DNA of 64,000 nucleotides from Chryseobacterium joostei (GTDB lineage Bacteria; Bacteroidota; Bacteroidia; Flavobacteriales; Weeksellaceae): positions 1,860,001 through 1,924,000 of the forward strand of contig NZ_CP033926.1 in assembly GCF_003815775.1 (NCBI RefSeq), given 5' to 3'. The notes below the pieces were generated by a model that saw only the letters and a list, made by a program, of their open reading frames with translations, searched no databases and had not been told where the DNA came from. Made by a program: the position numbers and the translations under genes. This document shows, piece by piece, positions 10,114 through 18,504 of this stretch. Position 1 is the stretch's first letter, and every line of letters begins with the position of its first letter.

Positions 10114-10767
10114 CTACAATACGGAAACACTAATTTTTTCACTGTTTCCATTGATGGATTTTATTAGTCCATAACTCTGCTTGTTTATAAATTTGTCATT
10201 TGAATAATCCAGACTTACTGGACCGAATTTTATCAGTTTCTGAAATTTACTCTGGTCGATAATATCCTTTGTTCCATAATCAATGGAAATATCGCCTATC
10301 GTTTTCAACTTACCCATTCTGCTGTTATCGATGACATCATCGGGCCAATAATCTATATTTAGGTCTCCTATTTTCTTTATTTTACCCGCTTTTTCTCTGG
10401 TAAAGGCAGAATCATCCCAATAATCTACAGTAATACTTCCTATACTTTTCAGTTTACCATTTTTTGCACTGTTCCAGCCCAGCTCATCCCAGTAATCTAT
10501 TTTTACACCGCCAATGCTTTTAAGCTTTCCATATTTAATTTTATCGAAAGTCTTATCATCATAGTATTCAATTTTACCATTCAAGTCCGGAGCATTAAAA
10601 TCGGAAATTAACCCCTCAGAATCAAGGGTAATAACAAAACCATCTATCGTAAGTTTTACAGATTCCAGATCATAGGTTTTCCCAGAAACAGTTGCGCGAA
10701 CCTGTGCATTGATCACAAAGCTACCCAAGAAAAAAGCAAGGAGAAGTACATTTTTAAATTTCATCAT
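10114..10767 (-). CDS. Exported protein with tandem ~27-residue repeats, unknown function
   Basis: About 217 residues from the ATG at 10767, which gives a clear signal peptide (MMKFKNVLLLAFFLGSF, cleavage after NAQ). The mature part is built of five to six degenerate repeats of about 26-27 residues. Each contains a core like GKLKSIGxxxxDYW followed by an acidic or aromatic turn: KSIGGVKIDYW, KSIGSITVDYW, KKIGDLNIDYW, KTIGDISIDYG, KFGPVSLDYS. The alternation of strand and turn suggests a stacked beta solenoid or beta-meander. I do not recognise a family. The frame can be extended upstream to 10848, but that overlaps the end of the preceding GreA-like gene and lacks a signal peptide. Confidence 0.78.
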   Translation of the reverse strand: MMKFKNVLLLAFFLGSFVINAQVRATVSGKTYDLESVKLTIDGFVITLDSEGLISDFNAPDLNGKIEYYDDKTFDKIKYGKLKSIGGVKIDYWDELGWNSAKNGKLKSIGSITVDYWDDSAFTREKAGKIKKIGDLNIDYWPDDVIDNSRMGKLKTIGDISIDYGTKDIIDQSKFQKLIKFGPVSLDYSNDKFINKQSYGLIKSINGNSEKISVSVL

Positions 10768-10780
10768 AATAAGGATTGAT

Positions 10781-11221
10781 TTACCAGATATTTTCAATAT
10801 TCTGATTGATATTGTTGATGGTAAATGCTTCTCCCATTTTCTTGCCAAACATTGCTTTTACTAAAGGAGATTCTGCTGATACGGTCATAATTTTTTGATT
10901 TTCAAAAATGATTTCTCCCATTGAAGCCGCTACATAAAACAATCCCTTATTGGTTTTTACCAAAGCTCCGTTCTGAACCTTTTCAGAAAGATCTGTTGTT
11001 ATTTTTTGCAAAACCGCCTGTTGATTCAGGACTTCATTAAGCTGACGTTGCAGGTTATTAATTTCCTGCTGAAGCATTTCTCTACCGGTTTCATACTTGT
11101 CACCCATTGAGCTTTTCGTGTCATTATTAGAGGCACGTGTTTCATTGATCAGGTTTTCGAAATACTGAATCTTATCTGTTAATTTGGCTTTGAGTATGTT
11201 TATTATTTCCTGTTTGTTCAT
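10781..11221 (-). CDS. GreA/GreB C-terminal domain protein
   Basis: A 146-residue cytosolic protein with the GreA architecture. An N-terminal helical hairpin (about residues 1-80, coiled-coil spacing with acidic residues near the tip, SSMGDKYETGREML) is followed by an FKBP-like C-terminal domain containing VSAESPLVKAMFGKKMGEAF. That segment matches the GreA signature SPLGKALLGKKVGD. Gre factors enter the secondary channel of RNA polymerase and stimulate cleavage of backtracked RNA; whether this short form does so is inference. Such proteins in Bacteroidota genomes are often mislabelled 3-oxoacyl-ACP synthase. Start taken at the ATG at 11221 (MNKQEIINILKAKL); the upstream extension adds an unrelated 17 residues. 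Confidence 0.85.
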   Translation of the reverse strand: MNKQEIINILKAKLTDKIQYFENLINETRASNNDTKSSMGDKYETGREMLQQEINNLQRQLNEVLNQQAVLQKITTDLSEKVQNGALVKTNKGLFYVAASMGEIIFENQKIMTVSAESPLVKAMFGKKMGEAFTINNINQNIENIW

Positions 11222-11280
11222 TGTAATGATATTGTTTGGTTGTGAGCGGTAAAAACCACTCATCAAAATCATAAATTTTA

Positions 11281-11303
11281 ATTCCCCTCCGACAGAGGGG
11301 AAT
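11281..11303 (-). terminator. Strong hairpin after the GH13 gene
   Basis: A perfect 9-bp stem, ATTCCCCTC with GAGGGGAAT, and a 5-base loop. The minus-strand 3' flank is only moderately T-rich (TTAAAATTT). It separates the amylase gene (stop at 11371) from the GreA-like gene (start at 11221). Confidence 0.65.
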
Positions 11304-11370
11304 ATGGTACACTTAAAATTCTGTAATTAGGATTTTATAATTTCAGCCAGAATTTCAATGGCCTTAATTT

Positions 11371-12720
11371 TCATTTTTCAAATACAGCATAATCTGAAAC
11401 CTTGAAATTGAAATCCTTACTTTCATCAAAGTTTCTTTTAGTTTTTTCAAAAACGTTTCTGAATGTTCCTGATATATTTCCATCTTCAATGGTAAAGCTT
11501 ACAGGTTCTTTTGACATATTTAGAACGACCAGCACTTCATCTTTTCCGTTTTTTCTTACGTAGGCCAAAATCTTATCATTAGCCGTTGTATTAAGTAGAT
11601 AGGTGGCAACATTTGAATCTCCACCTCTCAAGGCAGGATTGGATGATTTTAAATCCAATAATATTTTATAGAAATCTGCGACCTGATATGTTTTATTCCA
11701 CTTGATGACATCTTTCTCAAAAAACTCCAACCTTTTCATGTTGGGAAGTTCCTGGCCAGAGTATAATAGCGGAACACCATTCCATGTTGCAGAAAATACG
11801 GCCATAGGCTTTGCAATAACTGCATATTTCTCGTATTCTGTTCCGTTCCATGAATTTTCATCATGATTGGCTGTAAACCAAGCCCTCATTGACTTATCGC
11901 CAATATTAGAGTACTGTATCAACAGATCCTTTAATTCCTGAAGAGGTTCGTTTTTCTTGTAATAATCAGCGGATTTGTGCATCCACTTCCAGGAATAGCT
12001 TGCATCAAATACCTTTCCGTACTCAGGGCTTTCCAGCTCATCAAATTCTCCTAACCAAAAAAGAGGCTTTACCTTTTCTACTTCAGGGCGCGCCTGTTCC
12101 CAGAAATCAACCTCTACCCATGAAGCAAGATCGCATCTGAAACCATCAATATGGGTTTCTGTTACCCAGAACTTCATGGCATCAATCATTGCCTGGCGCA
12201 TTTCCTGATTTTTATAATCCAGCTCAATAATATCATCCATTCCTGAAGCAATGTGAAACTTTCCATCAGGATCTTTTAAATAAAATTCAGGATGTGTTTT
12301 TGTCCAGACATGATCCCATCCGGTATGATTGGCTACCCAGTCAATGATCACCTTGAAGCCCAGTCTGTGTGCCTCATTCACCATATCCTTGAAATCCTCC
12401 ATTGTCCCGAATTCCGGATTGATAGAAGTATAATCTGCAGCTGCATAAGGGCTTCCCAGACTTCCTTTTTTATTTTGCTGTGCAATTGGGGTAATTGGCA
12501 TAAACCAAAGTGTCTTTACTCCCATTGATTTCAGTCGGGGCATTTCTTTAGCAAATGCTTTAAAAGTTCCTTCCTGAGTATATTGTCTTATGTTTACCTC
12601 GTAGATATTCGTGTTATGTTTCCAGTCTTTTGGCAAATCTGTCATCCTCCGTGTATTTTTTTGAGTGGTACAGGAAACAATTCCCAGACCAATTATGGCT
12701 AATAAAATTAATTTTTTCAT
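11371..12720 (-). CDS. GH13 alpha-amylase family lipoprotein
   Basis: A 449-residue glycoside hydrolase acting on alpha-glucans. A lipoprotein signal ends at Cys17 (GLGIVSC), so the enzyme is probably anchored in the outer membrane or periplasm. The four conserved GH13 regions are present: IIDWVANH (125-132), GFRCDLA with nucleophile Asp197, GEF with acid/base Glu225, and NHDE with Asp287. The barrel begins around residue 37 (NIYEVNIRQYT), and a short C-terminal beta-sandwich ends the protein (VLVVLNMSKEPVSF). No SusCD pair adjoins it, so it is not part of a full starch locus. It appears monocistronic. Exact substrate (maltodextrin, starch or trehalose-type) cannot be told from the sequence. 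Confidence 0.93.
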   Translation of the reverse strand: MKKLILLAIIGLGIVSCTTQKNTRRMTDLPKDWKHNTNIYEVNIRQYTQEGTFKAFAKEMPRLKSMGVKTLWFMPITPIAQQNKKGSLGSPYAAADYTSINPEFGTMEDFKDMVNEAHRLGFKVIIDWVANHTGWDHVWTKTHPEFYLKDPDGKFHIASGMDDIIELDYKNQEMRQAMIDAMKFWVTETHIDGFRCDLASWVEVDFWEQARPEVEKVKPLFWLGEFDELESPEYGKVFDASYSWKWMHKSADYYKKNEPLQELKDLLIQYSNIGDKSMRAWFTANHDENSWNGTEYEKYAVIAKPMAVFSATWNGVPLLYSGQELPNMKRLEFFEKDVIKWNKTYQVADFYKILLDLKSSNPALRGGDSNVATYLLNTTANDKILAYVRKNGKDEVLVVLNMSKEPVSFTIEDGNISGTFRNVFEKTKRNFDESKDFNFKVSDYAVFEK

Positions 12721-12819
12721 TAATCTATTTTTAACAAAAGTAAGAATTTTGGGCAGGAAAAGGGTAAAGAAGCAGAGAAAGGCGAAAAGATAAAATCGAA
12801 TTGCCCTTACTCAATAGAA

Positions 12820-12846
12820 AGGCCCCGGATTAAAAATCCAGGGCCT
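12820..12846 (-). terminator. Terminator after the pRiA4b-like gene
   Basis: AGGCCC...GGAT and ATCC...GGGCCT form an interrupted 10-bp stem with a T/A loop. On the minus strand it is followed by TTTCT. It lies 22 bases after the stop codon at 12869. Confidence 0.7.
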
Positions 12847-12868
12847 ATATTTTGTATATGATTACCTC

Positions 12869-13465
12869 CTATCTTTCATCATCATTGTCGTCCTCATCAT
12901 CAAAGACATCATCGTTGTAGTCTTCTTCTTCGTCATCGTCGAAGCTGTCATCTTCATCTGAGAAGTTTCCTCCTGCAACAAAATCGTCATCAAAGCTAAA
13001 ATCATCGTCCATAAGAGGCATTGCTGATTTCTTTTTAGATCCTCCTGCATTTCCACTTTTGCTAGGAGCTTTCAAAGGAACATTTCCAAACCTGAAAACG
13101 GTAATAGGATAAGCAACTCCTTTTTTCTCGTCAATGATCTCTACAAGCTCACAATAGAACTCCCAAAGATCCAGAAGCCCATATTGGAATTGTGCTTTGT
13201 CTCCAACACTTTCAAAAGCCTCATCTATGTACACATCTGACATAATCTCGCCATCACCATCATCACTCATATCTTCGAGTGGGACACTTTTTACGATTGT
13301 TCCATCACTCTCTAAGAGATTAAAAGCAGAAAGCTCTTCTCCTTGCAGATTGAACGCACTCTTAATTCCTAAATGTAAATTCCATAACGTTTGTTTTCCC
13401 TTAACTTCAATATCACGGAAAATATCCTCTTTCGCATCTAATATTACGCGGATTTTGTAAACCAT
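12869..13465 (-). CDS. Plasmid pRiA4b ORF-3-like (IS1096 passenger TnpR-type) protein with acidic tail
   Basis: A 198-residue protein. Residues 1 to about 125 match the pRiA4b ORF-3 fold in layout: YKIRVILDAKEDIFRDIEV, LWNLHLGIKSAFN, an acidic mid-region and LLDLWEFYCELVEII. The family name comes from passenger genes on IS1096 and a plasmid, but chromosomal copies are widespread in Bacteroidota and no transposase is near. The last 50 residues are almost entirely Asp, Glu, Ser and Phe, a highly acidic and probably disordered tail. A frame overlapping this tail on the same strand is a product of the GAT/GAA repeats, not a gene. Function unknown; monocistronic with its own terminator. Confidence 0.85.
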   Translation of the reverse strand: MVYKIRVILDAKEDIFRDIEVKGKQTLWNLHLGIKSAFNLQGEELSAFNLLESDGTIVKSVPLEDMSDDGDGEIMSDVYIDEAFESVGDKAQFQYGLLDLWEFYCELVEIIDEKKGVAYPITVFRFGNVPLKAPSKSGNAGGSKKKSAMPLMDDDFSFDDDFVAGGNFSDEDDSFDDDEEEDYNDDVFDDEDDNDDER

Positions 13466-13599
13466 ATCAGTTTCTTAAATTACTTTTTTGCCTTTATAAT
13501 TATGATAAATCTCTGGTGCAAATATATAATAAATGAGATGTGACAAAAAAATATTTCAGGATTTTTTAAATTATTTTTTTTTCTTACATTTTGACGAAA

Positions 13600-14631
13600 T
13601 TATTTACTTTTTTCGAGCATAAAACTGAACTTTGTTCCCTCGAGGTACACACTTTCTACGGTAATATTTTCGTTGTGGGCTTCAAGGATATGCTTTACAA
13701 TAGCCAACCCTAATCCTGAACCGCCTTCTCTCCTGCTTCTGCTGGTTTCTACGCGGTAGAATCTTTCAAAAATTCTTGGCAGAATCTCTGATTTGATTCC
13801 CATTCCGTTGTCTATAACTTCTATCAGCACCTTATTTTTCAAGACGCTTGTTTTTACTATAACCCTTGCTTCCTGCCTGTTTGCATAATGAATGGCATTT
13901 GAAATAAGGTTAATAAAGACTTGAGAAATCTTTTGTTTATCAGCTTCTACAAAGATTTGTGGATGAAGAGTCTGAATTTGTAATGTCGTATTATGTTTTT
14001 CGGCTTCAAGGTCAAGTAAATCAAAAATTTCTTTGATAAGAAGATTGACATCAAATTTTGAAACGGTAAGATTAATCTCTCCGGCTTCAAGCCTGTTGAT
14101 CATATCAAGGTCTGTAACAATGGCAATAAGCCTTTCTACGGATTTATCAATTCTTTCCAGGTATTTGTCTCGGATGGTAAGATTATCCACTCCTCCGTCT
14201 CTTAAGGTTTCTACATAGCCCTGAATAGAAAATAGTGGGGTTTTAAGTTCATGGGAAACGTTTCCGATGTATTCTTTACGGTAGCTTTCCATTTCCTTCA
14301 TCATATCAATTTCTGTCACTTTCTGCTGATTAAGGTCTGAAAACCTTTCTCCCAGTTCCTTGATGGTAATATTTTCATCATGGTCGTGTACAATCTCCTG
14401 GGGAAGAATCCCGGAAAGTCCTCTTACCTGTTTTCGGCCGTAATAATTGAACAAAAGTTCCAATACTACGCAATTGATAATAAAGATCAGGACAACAGAA
14501 ATTAAAACCCCTGTTTTAAACAAGGGTGTTTCGTAATAGATGTCTTTAAGTGAATCGAAAATGACCACCAAAAAGAGCATTACCAGAGTCAAAAGACTGG
14601 AGGCAACAAGTGTAAGTCTGTAAAATTTCAA
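13600..14631 (-). CDS. Sensor histidine kinase (PhoR-like)
   Basis: A 343-residue inner-membrane kinase with two transmembrane segments (about 7-26 and 40-62) enclosing a very short periplasmic loop. The phospho-acceptor His127 lies in VSHELKTPLFSIQGY. The ATPase domain has the N box NLISNAIHYA, G1 box DNGMGI and G2 box GSGLGLAIV. There is no HAMP or PAS domain of normal size, only a short linker. The start is a TTG at 14631: an in-frame stop lies just upstream, and the first in-frame ATG would delete most of helix 1. It follows the response regulator by 48 bases in one operon. With so small a sensor loop, it may need a partner protein for sensing. Confidence 0.93.
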   Translation of the reverse strand: MKFYRLTLVASSLLTLVMLFLVVIFDSLKDIYYETPLFKTGVLISVVLIFIINCVVLELLFNYYGRKQVRGLSGILPQEIVHDHDENITIKELGERFSDLNQQKVTEIDMMKEMESYRKEYIGNVSHELKTPLFSIQGYVETLRDGGVDNLTIRDKYLERIDKSVERLIAIVTDLDMINRLEAGEINLTVSKFDVNLLIKEIFDLLDLEAEKHNTTLQIQTLHPQIFVEADKQKISQVFINLISNAIHYANRQEARVIVKTSVLKNKVLIEVIDNGMGIKSEILPRIFERFYRVETSRSRREGGSGLGLAIVKHILEAHNENITVESVYLEGTKFSFMLEKSK

Positions 14632-14679
14632 TTTTACAAAGTTTTAATGATTGAACGTAAAGTTAAGGCTTTTAAGTGA

Positions 14680-15354
14680 TTAAACGATCAGTTTATATCC
14701 AATTCCCTTTAAAGTCTGAATGGTATTGATTCCTAACTTTTCTCTTAATCTTCTAATATGAACGTCTATAGTTCTTTCTCCTACAATAACATCGTTACCC
14801 CAAACCTTTTCCAGAATTTCTTCTCTTTTGAAAACTTTTTCTGTATTGGAAGCCAAAAGATAAAGTAGATCAAATTCTTTTTTAGGAAGCAGAAATTGCT
14901 GTCCGCTTTTGGAAACCCTGAAATTATCTTTATCAATGATAAGATCACCAATTTCGATCAATTTTGCATTATCAGAAACCTGAGAGGTTAATTGTAGTAA
15001 TGCATTTACTTTAGAAATAAGGATTTTTGGTTTGATTAGTTTTACGACATAATCGTTAGCACCCGCCTGGAAACCGGCTAATTGAGAAAATTCTTCGCTT
15101 CTCGCAGAAAGGAAAACAATCAATGTTTTTTGAAGTTCTTTCACTTTACGAAGTTCCTGACAAGTCTCAATGCCATCTTTTTCAGGCATCATTACATCTA
15201 GGAGGATTAGATCCGGAATTATTTCTTTTGCCTTTTCTATACCTTCGTTACCATTGGTAGCTGTATAGATATCATAACCTTCCTTTTCCAAATTGTAAGA
15301 CAGAATCTCTAAAATGTCCAGTTCATCGTCTATTAAAAGAATTTTTTTGCTCAT
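14680..15354 (-). CDS. OmpR/PhoB-family response regulator
   Basis: A 224-residue two-domain regulator. The receiver has the acidic pocket Asp9-Asp10, phospho-acceptor Asp53 (LLDVMMPEKDG) and Ser83. The C-terminal winged helix covers about 125-224 (KEFDLLYLLASNTEKVF, WGNDVIVGERTIDVHIRRLREKLG). An oddity: the near-invariant Lys-Pro of the receiver active site is Lys105-Leu106 here (CTA where CCA would encode Pro). It is co-transcribed with the histidine kinase downstream and divergent from a TonB receptor and a beta-helix lipoprotein, which are candidates for control by it. A phosphate role is only an analogy with PhoBR. Confidence 0.94.
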   Translation of the reverse strand: MSKKILLIDDELDILEILSYNLEKEGYDIYTATNGNEGIEKAKEIIPDLILLDVMMPEKDGIETCQELRKVKELQKTLIVFLSARSEEFSQLAGFQAGANDYVVKLIKPKILISKVNALLQLTSQVSDNAKLIEIGDLIIDKDNFRVSKSGQQFLLPKKEFDLLYLLASNTEKVFKREEILEKVWGNDVIVGERTIDVHIRRLREKLGINTIQTLKGIGYKLIV

Positions 15355-15669
15355 CTTCTAGTTTAAGAATTCCCACAAAAGTAACTATTTTCCGTGGTCT
15401 TCCTTATTTATGTTATGTTAACTAATTATTAAAAAACATATCATCAATTCTGAATTAAAAAATCGATAATAAAAACAGTAAATAAATACATATAAATCAA
15501 ATATACAAAACTATTATTAGAATAAACAAAAAAAATATAATTATAAAAAACAAACATCAATAATAAAAAACAGCTATTATCTATTAATACAAACTTCACA
15601 ATTAATTAAGATTCTCCTAAACTTTTCCTGAAAACTTAGCCCTTATTTTGCCCCTGAAAAAGAAGTAAA
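15355..15669. promoter_or_regulatory. Divergent intergenic region between response regulator and TonB receptor
   Basis: About 315 bases of A+T-rich DNA between divergent genes, so it must hold both promoters. Near the plus-strand gene there is TTATTTTG at about 15648-15655, one mismatch from TAnnTTTG. The octamer CCTGAAAA occurs twice, about 30 bases apart, within the last 50 bases before the receptor start and flanks that element. The repeats could be regulator sites, but this is speculative. No coding potential. Confidence 0.4.
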
Positions 15670-18459
15670 ATGAAAAAACAACTCCAAAAGAGTATTACGC
15701 TACTTGCTTTGTTTTCTGCGGGCTTTGCTTTTGCACAGAGCCAAGTCTTAGAAGGCAGGGTATTGGATGAGAAAGACAACACTCCTATAGAGGGTGTAAA
15801 AGTAAAGGTGAATGATCAGGAAGTAACTACTGATATAGCCGGTTATTACTCGATCAATCTGTCACCTGGTACCAATTACATAATAACGGTAAGCTCTAAC
15901 GGATACAACAGAAAGGAAATCAGTGAAGTTATTGTAAAGAATGATGGTAACACTCACCTTGATATTGTTTTAGATAAGCCCACTACTAAGGAGAAAGAAA
16001 TTGAGGGAGTTGTAATAAAATCAAATGCAAGAAAAGAAACCATAGCCTCTACCATTGGTTTACAGAAAAATTCAGGGGTAGTTTCTCAGGTTATTGGTGT
16101 TGAAGCTATTAAAAGAAGTCCGGATAGAAACACAGGAGAGGTTCTGAAAAGAGTTTCCGGTGTGAGTTTATTTGATGGAAAATATATTGTAGTAAGAGGT
16201 TTATCAGACCGTTATAATCAGGCCATGCTAAATGGTATTCAGTTATCCAGTACGGAGCCTGACAGAAAGACATTCTCTTTTGACCTTTTCCCAGCCAATG
16301 TTATTGAAACCCTGGTAATTAACAAAACTTTTATTCCTGAATATACAGGTGAATGGGGAGGTGCATTGATCCAGGTAAATACTAAGGATATTCCTAATAA
16401 GAATTTCTTTAATGCACAAATAGGTGTGGGAGGAAACTCCATCACAATGGGACAAGAGTTCCATATGCAAAAAGGTGGAAAATGGGACTTTTTAGGAATT
16501 GATGACGGTTACAGAAAGCTTCCAACCAATATGCCTGCAAAAAATGCATTCACAATCTTAACGGAAGCTCAGAAAACAGAAATAGGTAAAGGATATACCA
16601 AGAACATGGGCTATAATAGCGTAGGTTATCCTGAAAACATAAGCTTACAGCTAGACGGAGGGTTCAATACCAAATTATTCGGAAAGGATCTGGGAGTAAT
16701 TGCGGTATTAAACTACAGCAACAACAAAAGAAGAACTGAATCTACTAACCGTTTCTTTACCATCAACAACCAACTTGCTGATACCAACTTTGATTATTTC
16801 ACTGAAAAATACAGCAATGATGTTACCTTGGGTGGAATGTTGAATTTTACTTTAAAACTTAACAACAACAATAAAATTTCCATCAAGAACATTATCACCA
16901 ATAACTCGGTGAATCACATGTCTTTCAGATCTGGAAAGGACTTTGAATTTGATCCTATCAACGGAACTAATATTATAGCCCGAGAAACAGGATTTAAAAA
17001 TACTACATTCTACAACTCTACTCTTACCGGAACGCATAAAATAGATGCTCTTGGCGGATTTACCGTAAACTGGTACGGAAGCTTCGGGATCCTGGACCAA
17101 TACATTCCATTGCTACAGCGTTTGCAATATAACCAGTATAACAATATAGAAGGAAGCCCTTATCTGGCACTTATTTCTAATGGTCTTTCTCAAAAATCAG
17201 GAAGTGTTTTCTATTCTACCCTAAGCGATTATTTATACAATGCGGGTGGTGATATTTCTAAGACATTTACTTTATTTGGACAGAAGCAAACCATCAAAGG
17301 AGGATATTTATTCCAGGTAAAAGACAGGATATACAATTCAAGACCATTCTCTGTAAGGCTTGAAAGATACAATCAGGGATTACTTTCTCAACCTTTTGAG
17401 ACTATCTTTAATCAGGAAAACTTTGGAACTGACGGTAGATTTACATTCGATGAAATTGCCGGAAATCAGTACAGATATATTGCTAATACCATTCTTAATG
17501 CTGGATATTTACAGTTTGACAACAACTTCACACCTTGGTTGAGAGCCGTATGGGGATTAAGAGTTGAAAACTTTGATCAGCTAGTAGGAAGCACAAGAAA
17601 AAGTGATGACCGTTTTGTAAACACTCGTGTAACGGACTTTTTACCTGCAGTTAACTTAACATTCAAGGTAAATCCTAAGATGAATGTACGTCTTGCCGGT
17701 TCACAAACTGTTGTAAGACCTGAGTTTAGAGAGGTTTCTCCTTTGGCTTATTATGATTTCGACCTGGGAGCTACTGTAATTGGTAGTAAAAATATTGAAA
17801 GAACTAAAATTACCAGTGCGGATCTTCGTTGGGAATATTACCCAAGAAATGGTGAGATCTTCTCTGTGGCAGGTTTCTATAAAAACTTCAAAAAACCTAT
17901 TGAGCTATACTTCAACCAATCTGGGGTAGGAACGAGTAATACGTTCAACTATCTTAACGTAGACAAAGCTGATGCGTATGGAATAGAGGTTGAATTCAGA
18001 AAAAAACTTGATTTCATCTCTGCACTTAGAAACTTTACATTGGGCGGAAATGCTTCCAGAATCTGGAACAGAGTAACGGATGAAACTACGAAAATTGACA
18101 GACCGATGCAGGGGCAATCTCCTTACACGATCAATGCGAGTCTTCAGTATGATACCGAGAAATCAGGATGGTCATCTACAGTACTTTTCAACATGATCGG
18201 AAGAAGAATTCTTTATGTAGGAAATGATCAGGTTCCACCAATCTGGGAAGCTCCAAGACCACTTTTAGACTTCCAGATTGCTAAAAAAATATGGAAAGAT
18301 AAAGGTGAGCTAAAGCTAAATGTTTCAGACATCCTGAACCGCCGTGCTAAATTCTACCATGACCTTAATGACAATGGTAAATACGACAAAACTGATGCTC
18401 TTGCTATAGAAAGAGTAACAGGAACCAATATCAGTTTAACACTGGGGTACAAATTTTAA
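15670..18459 (+). CDS. TonB-dependent outer membrane receptor with carboxypeptidase-like N-terminal domain
   Basis: A 929-residue receptor. The signal peptide ends near AFAQ. Residues about 27-105 form a CarboxypepD_reg-like domain (LEGRVLDEKDNTPIEGVKV, IVLDKP), followed by a plug with KEIEGVVIKSNARKET, RSPDRNTGEVLKRVSGVSLF and the conserved YIVVRGLSDRYNQAMLNGI. A 22-strand-type barrel ends in NISLTLGYKF with the expected terminal Phe. The adjacent beta-helix lipoprotein, 45 bases downstream, is probably its surface partner. Divergence from a kinase/regulator pair suggests induced expression. The substrate is not evident; similar receptor plus beta-helix pairs in flavobacteria have been linked to phosphate stress, which I treat only as a hypothesis. 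Confidence 0.93.
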   Translation: MKKQLQKSITLLALFSAGFAFAQSQVLEGRVLDEKDNTPIEGVKVKVNDQEVTTDIAGYYSINLSPGTNYIITVSSNGYNRKEISEVIVKNDGNTHLDIVLDKPTTKEKEIEGVVIKSNARKETIASTIGLQKNSGVVSQVIGVEAIKRSPDRNTGEVLKRVSGVSLFDGKYIVVRGLSDRYNQAMLNGIQLSSTEPDRKTFSFDLFPANVIETLVINKTFIPEYTGEWGGALIQVNTKDIPNKNFFNAQIGVGGNSITMGQEFHMQKGGKWDFLGIDDGYRKLPTNMPAKNAFTILTEAQKTEIGKGYTKNMGYNSVGYPENISLQLDGGFNTKLFGKDLGVIAVLNYSNNKRRTESTNRFFTINNQLADTNFDYFTEKYSNDVTLGGMLNFTLKLNNNNKISIKNIITNNSVNHMSFRSGKDFEFDPINGTNIIARETGFKNTTFYNSTLTGTHKIDALGGFTVNWYGSFGILDQYIPLLQRLQYNQYNNIEGSPYLALISNGLSQKSGSVFYSTLSDYLYNAGGDISKTFTLFGQKQTIKGGYLFQVKDRIYNSRPFSVRLERYNQGLLSQPFETIFNQENFGTDGRFTFDEIAGNQYRYIANTILNAGYLQFDNNFTPWLRAVWGLRVENFDQLVGSTRKSDDRFVNTRVTDFLPAVNLTFKVNPKMNVRLAGSQTVVRPEFREVSPLAYYDFDLGATVIGSKNIERTKITSADLRWEYYPRNGEIFSVAGFYKNFKKPIELYFNQSGVGTSNTFNYLNVDKADAYGIEVEFRKKLDFISALRNFTLGGNASRIWNRVTDETTKIDRPMQGQSPYTINASLQYDTEKSGWSSTVLFNMIGRRILYVGNDQVPPIWEAPRPLLDFQIAKKIWKDKGELKLNVSDILNRRAKFYHDLNDNGKYDKTDALAIERVTGTNISLTLGYKF

Positions 18460-18504
18460 TATATCCAATAAATAATCTAATAAAATAATTTAATTCTTTA
18501 TAAC

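Noticed and set aside
12862..13056. A frame on the minus strand overlapping the acidic tail gene
   Set aside because: It is a shifted reading of the GAT/GAA-rich tail (Met, Thr and Lys runs) and is fully explained by the in-frame gene.
12869..13465. Insertion sequence suggested by the IS1096-passenger-like gene
   Set aside because: No transposase, inverted repeats or target duplication are visible around it; the family is common as a chromosomal gene.
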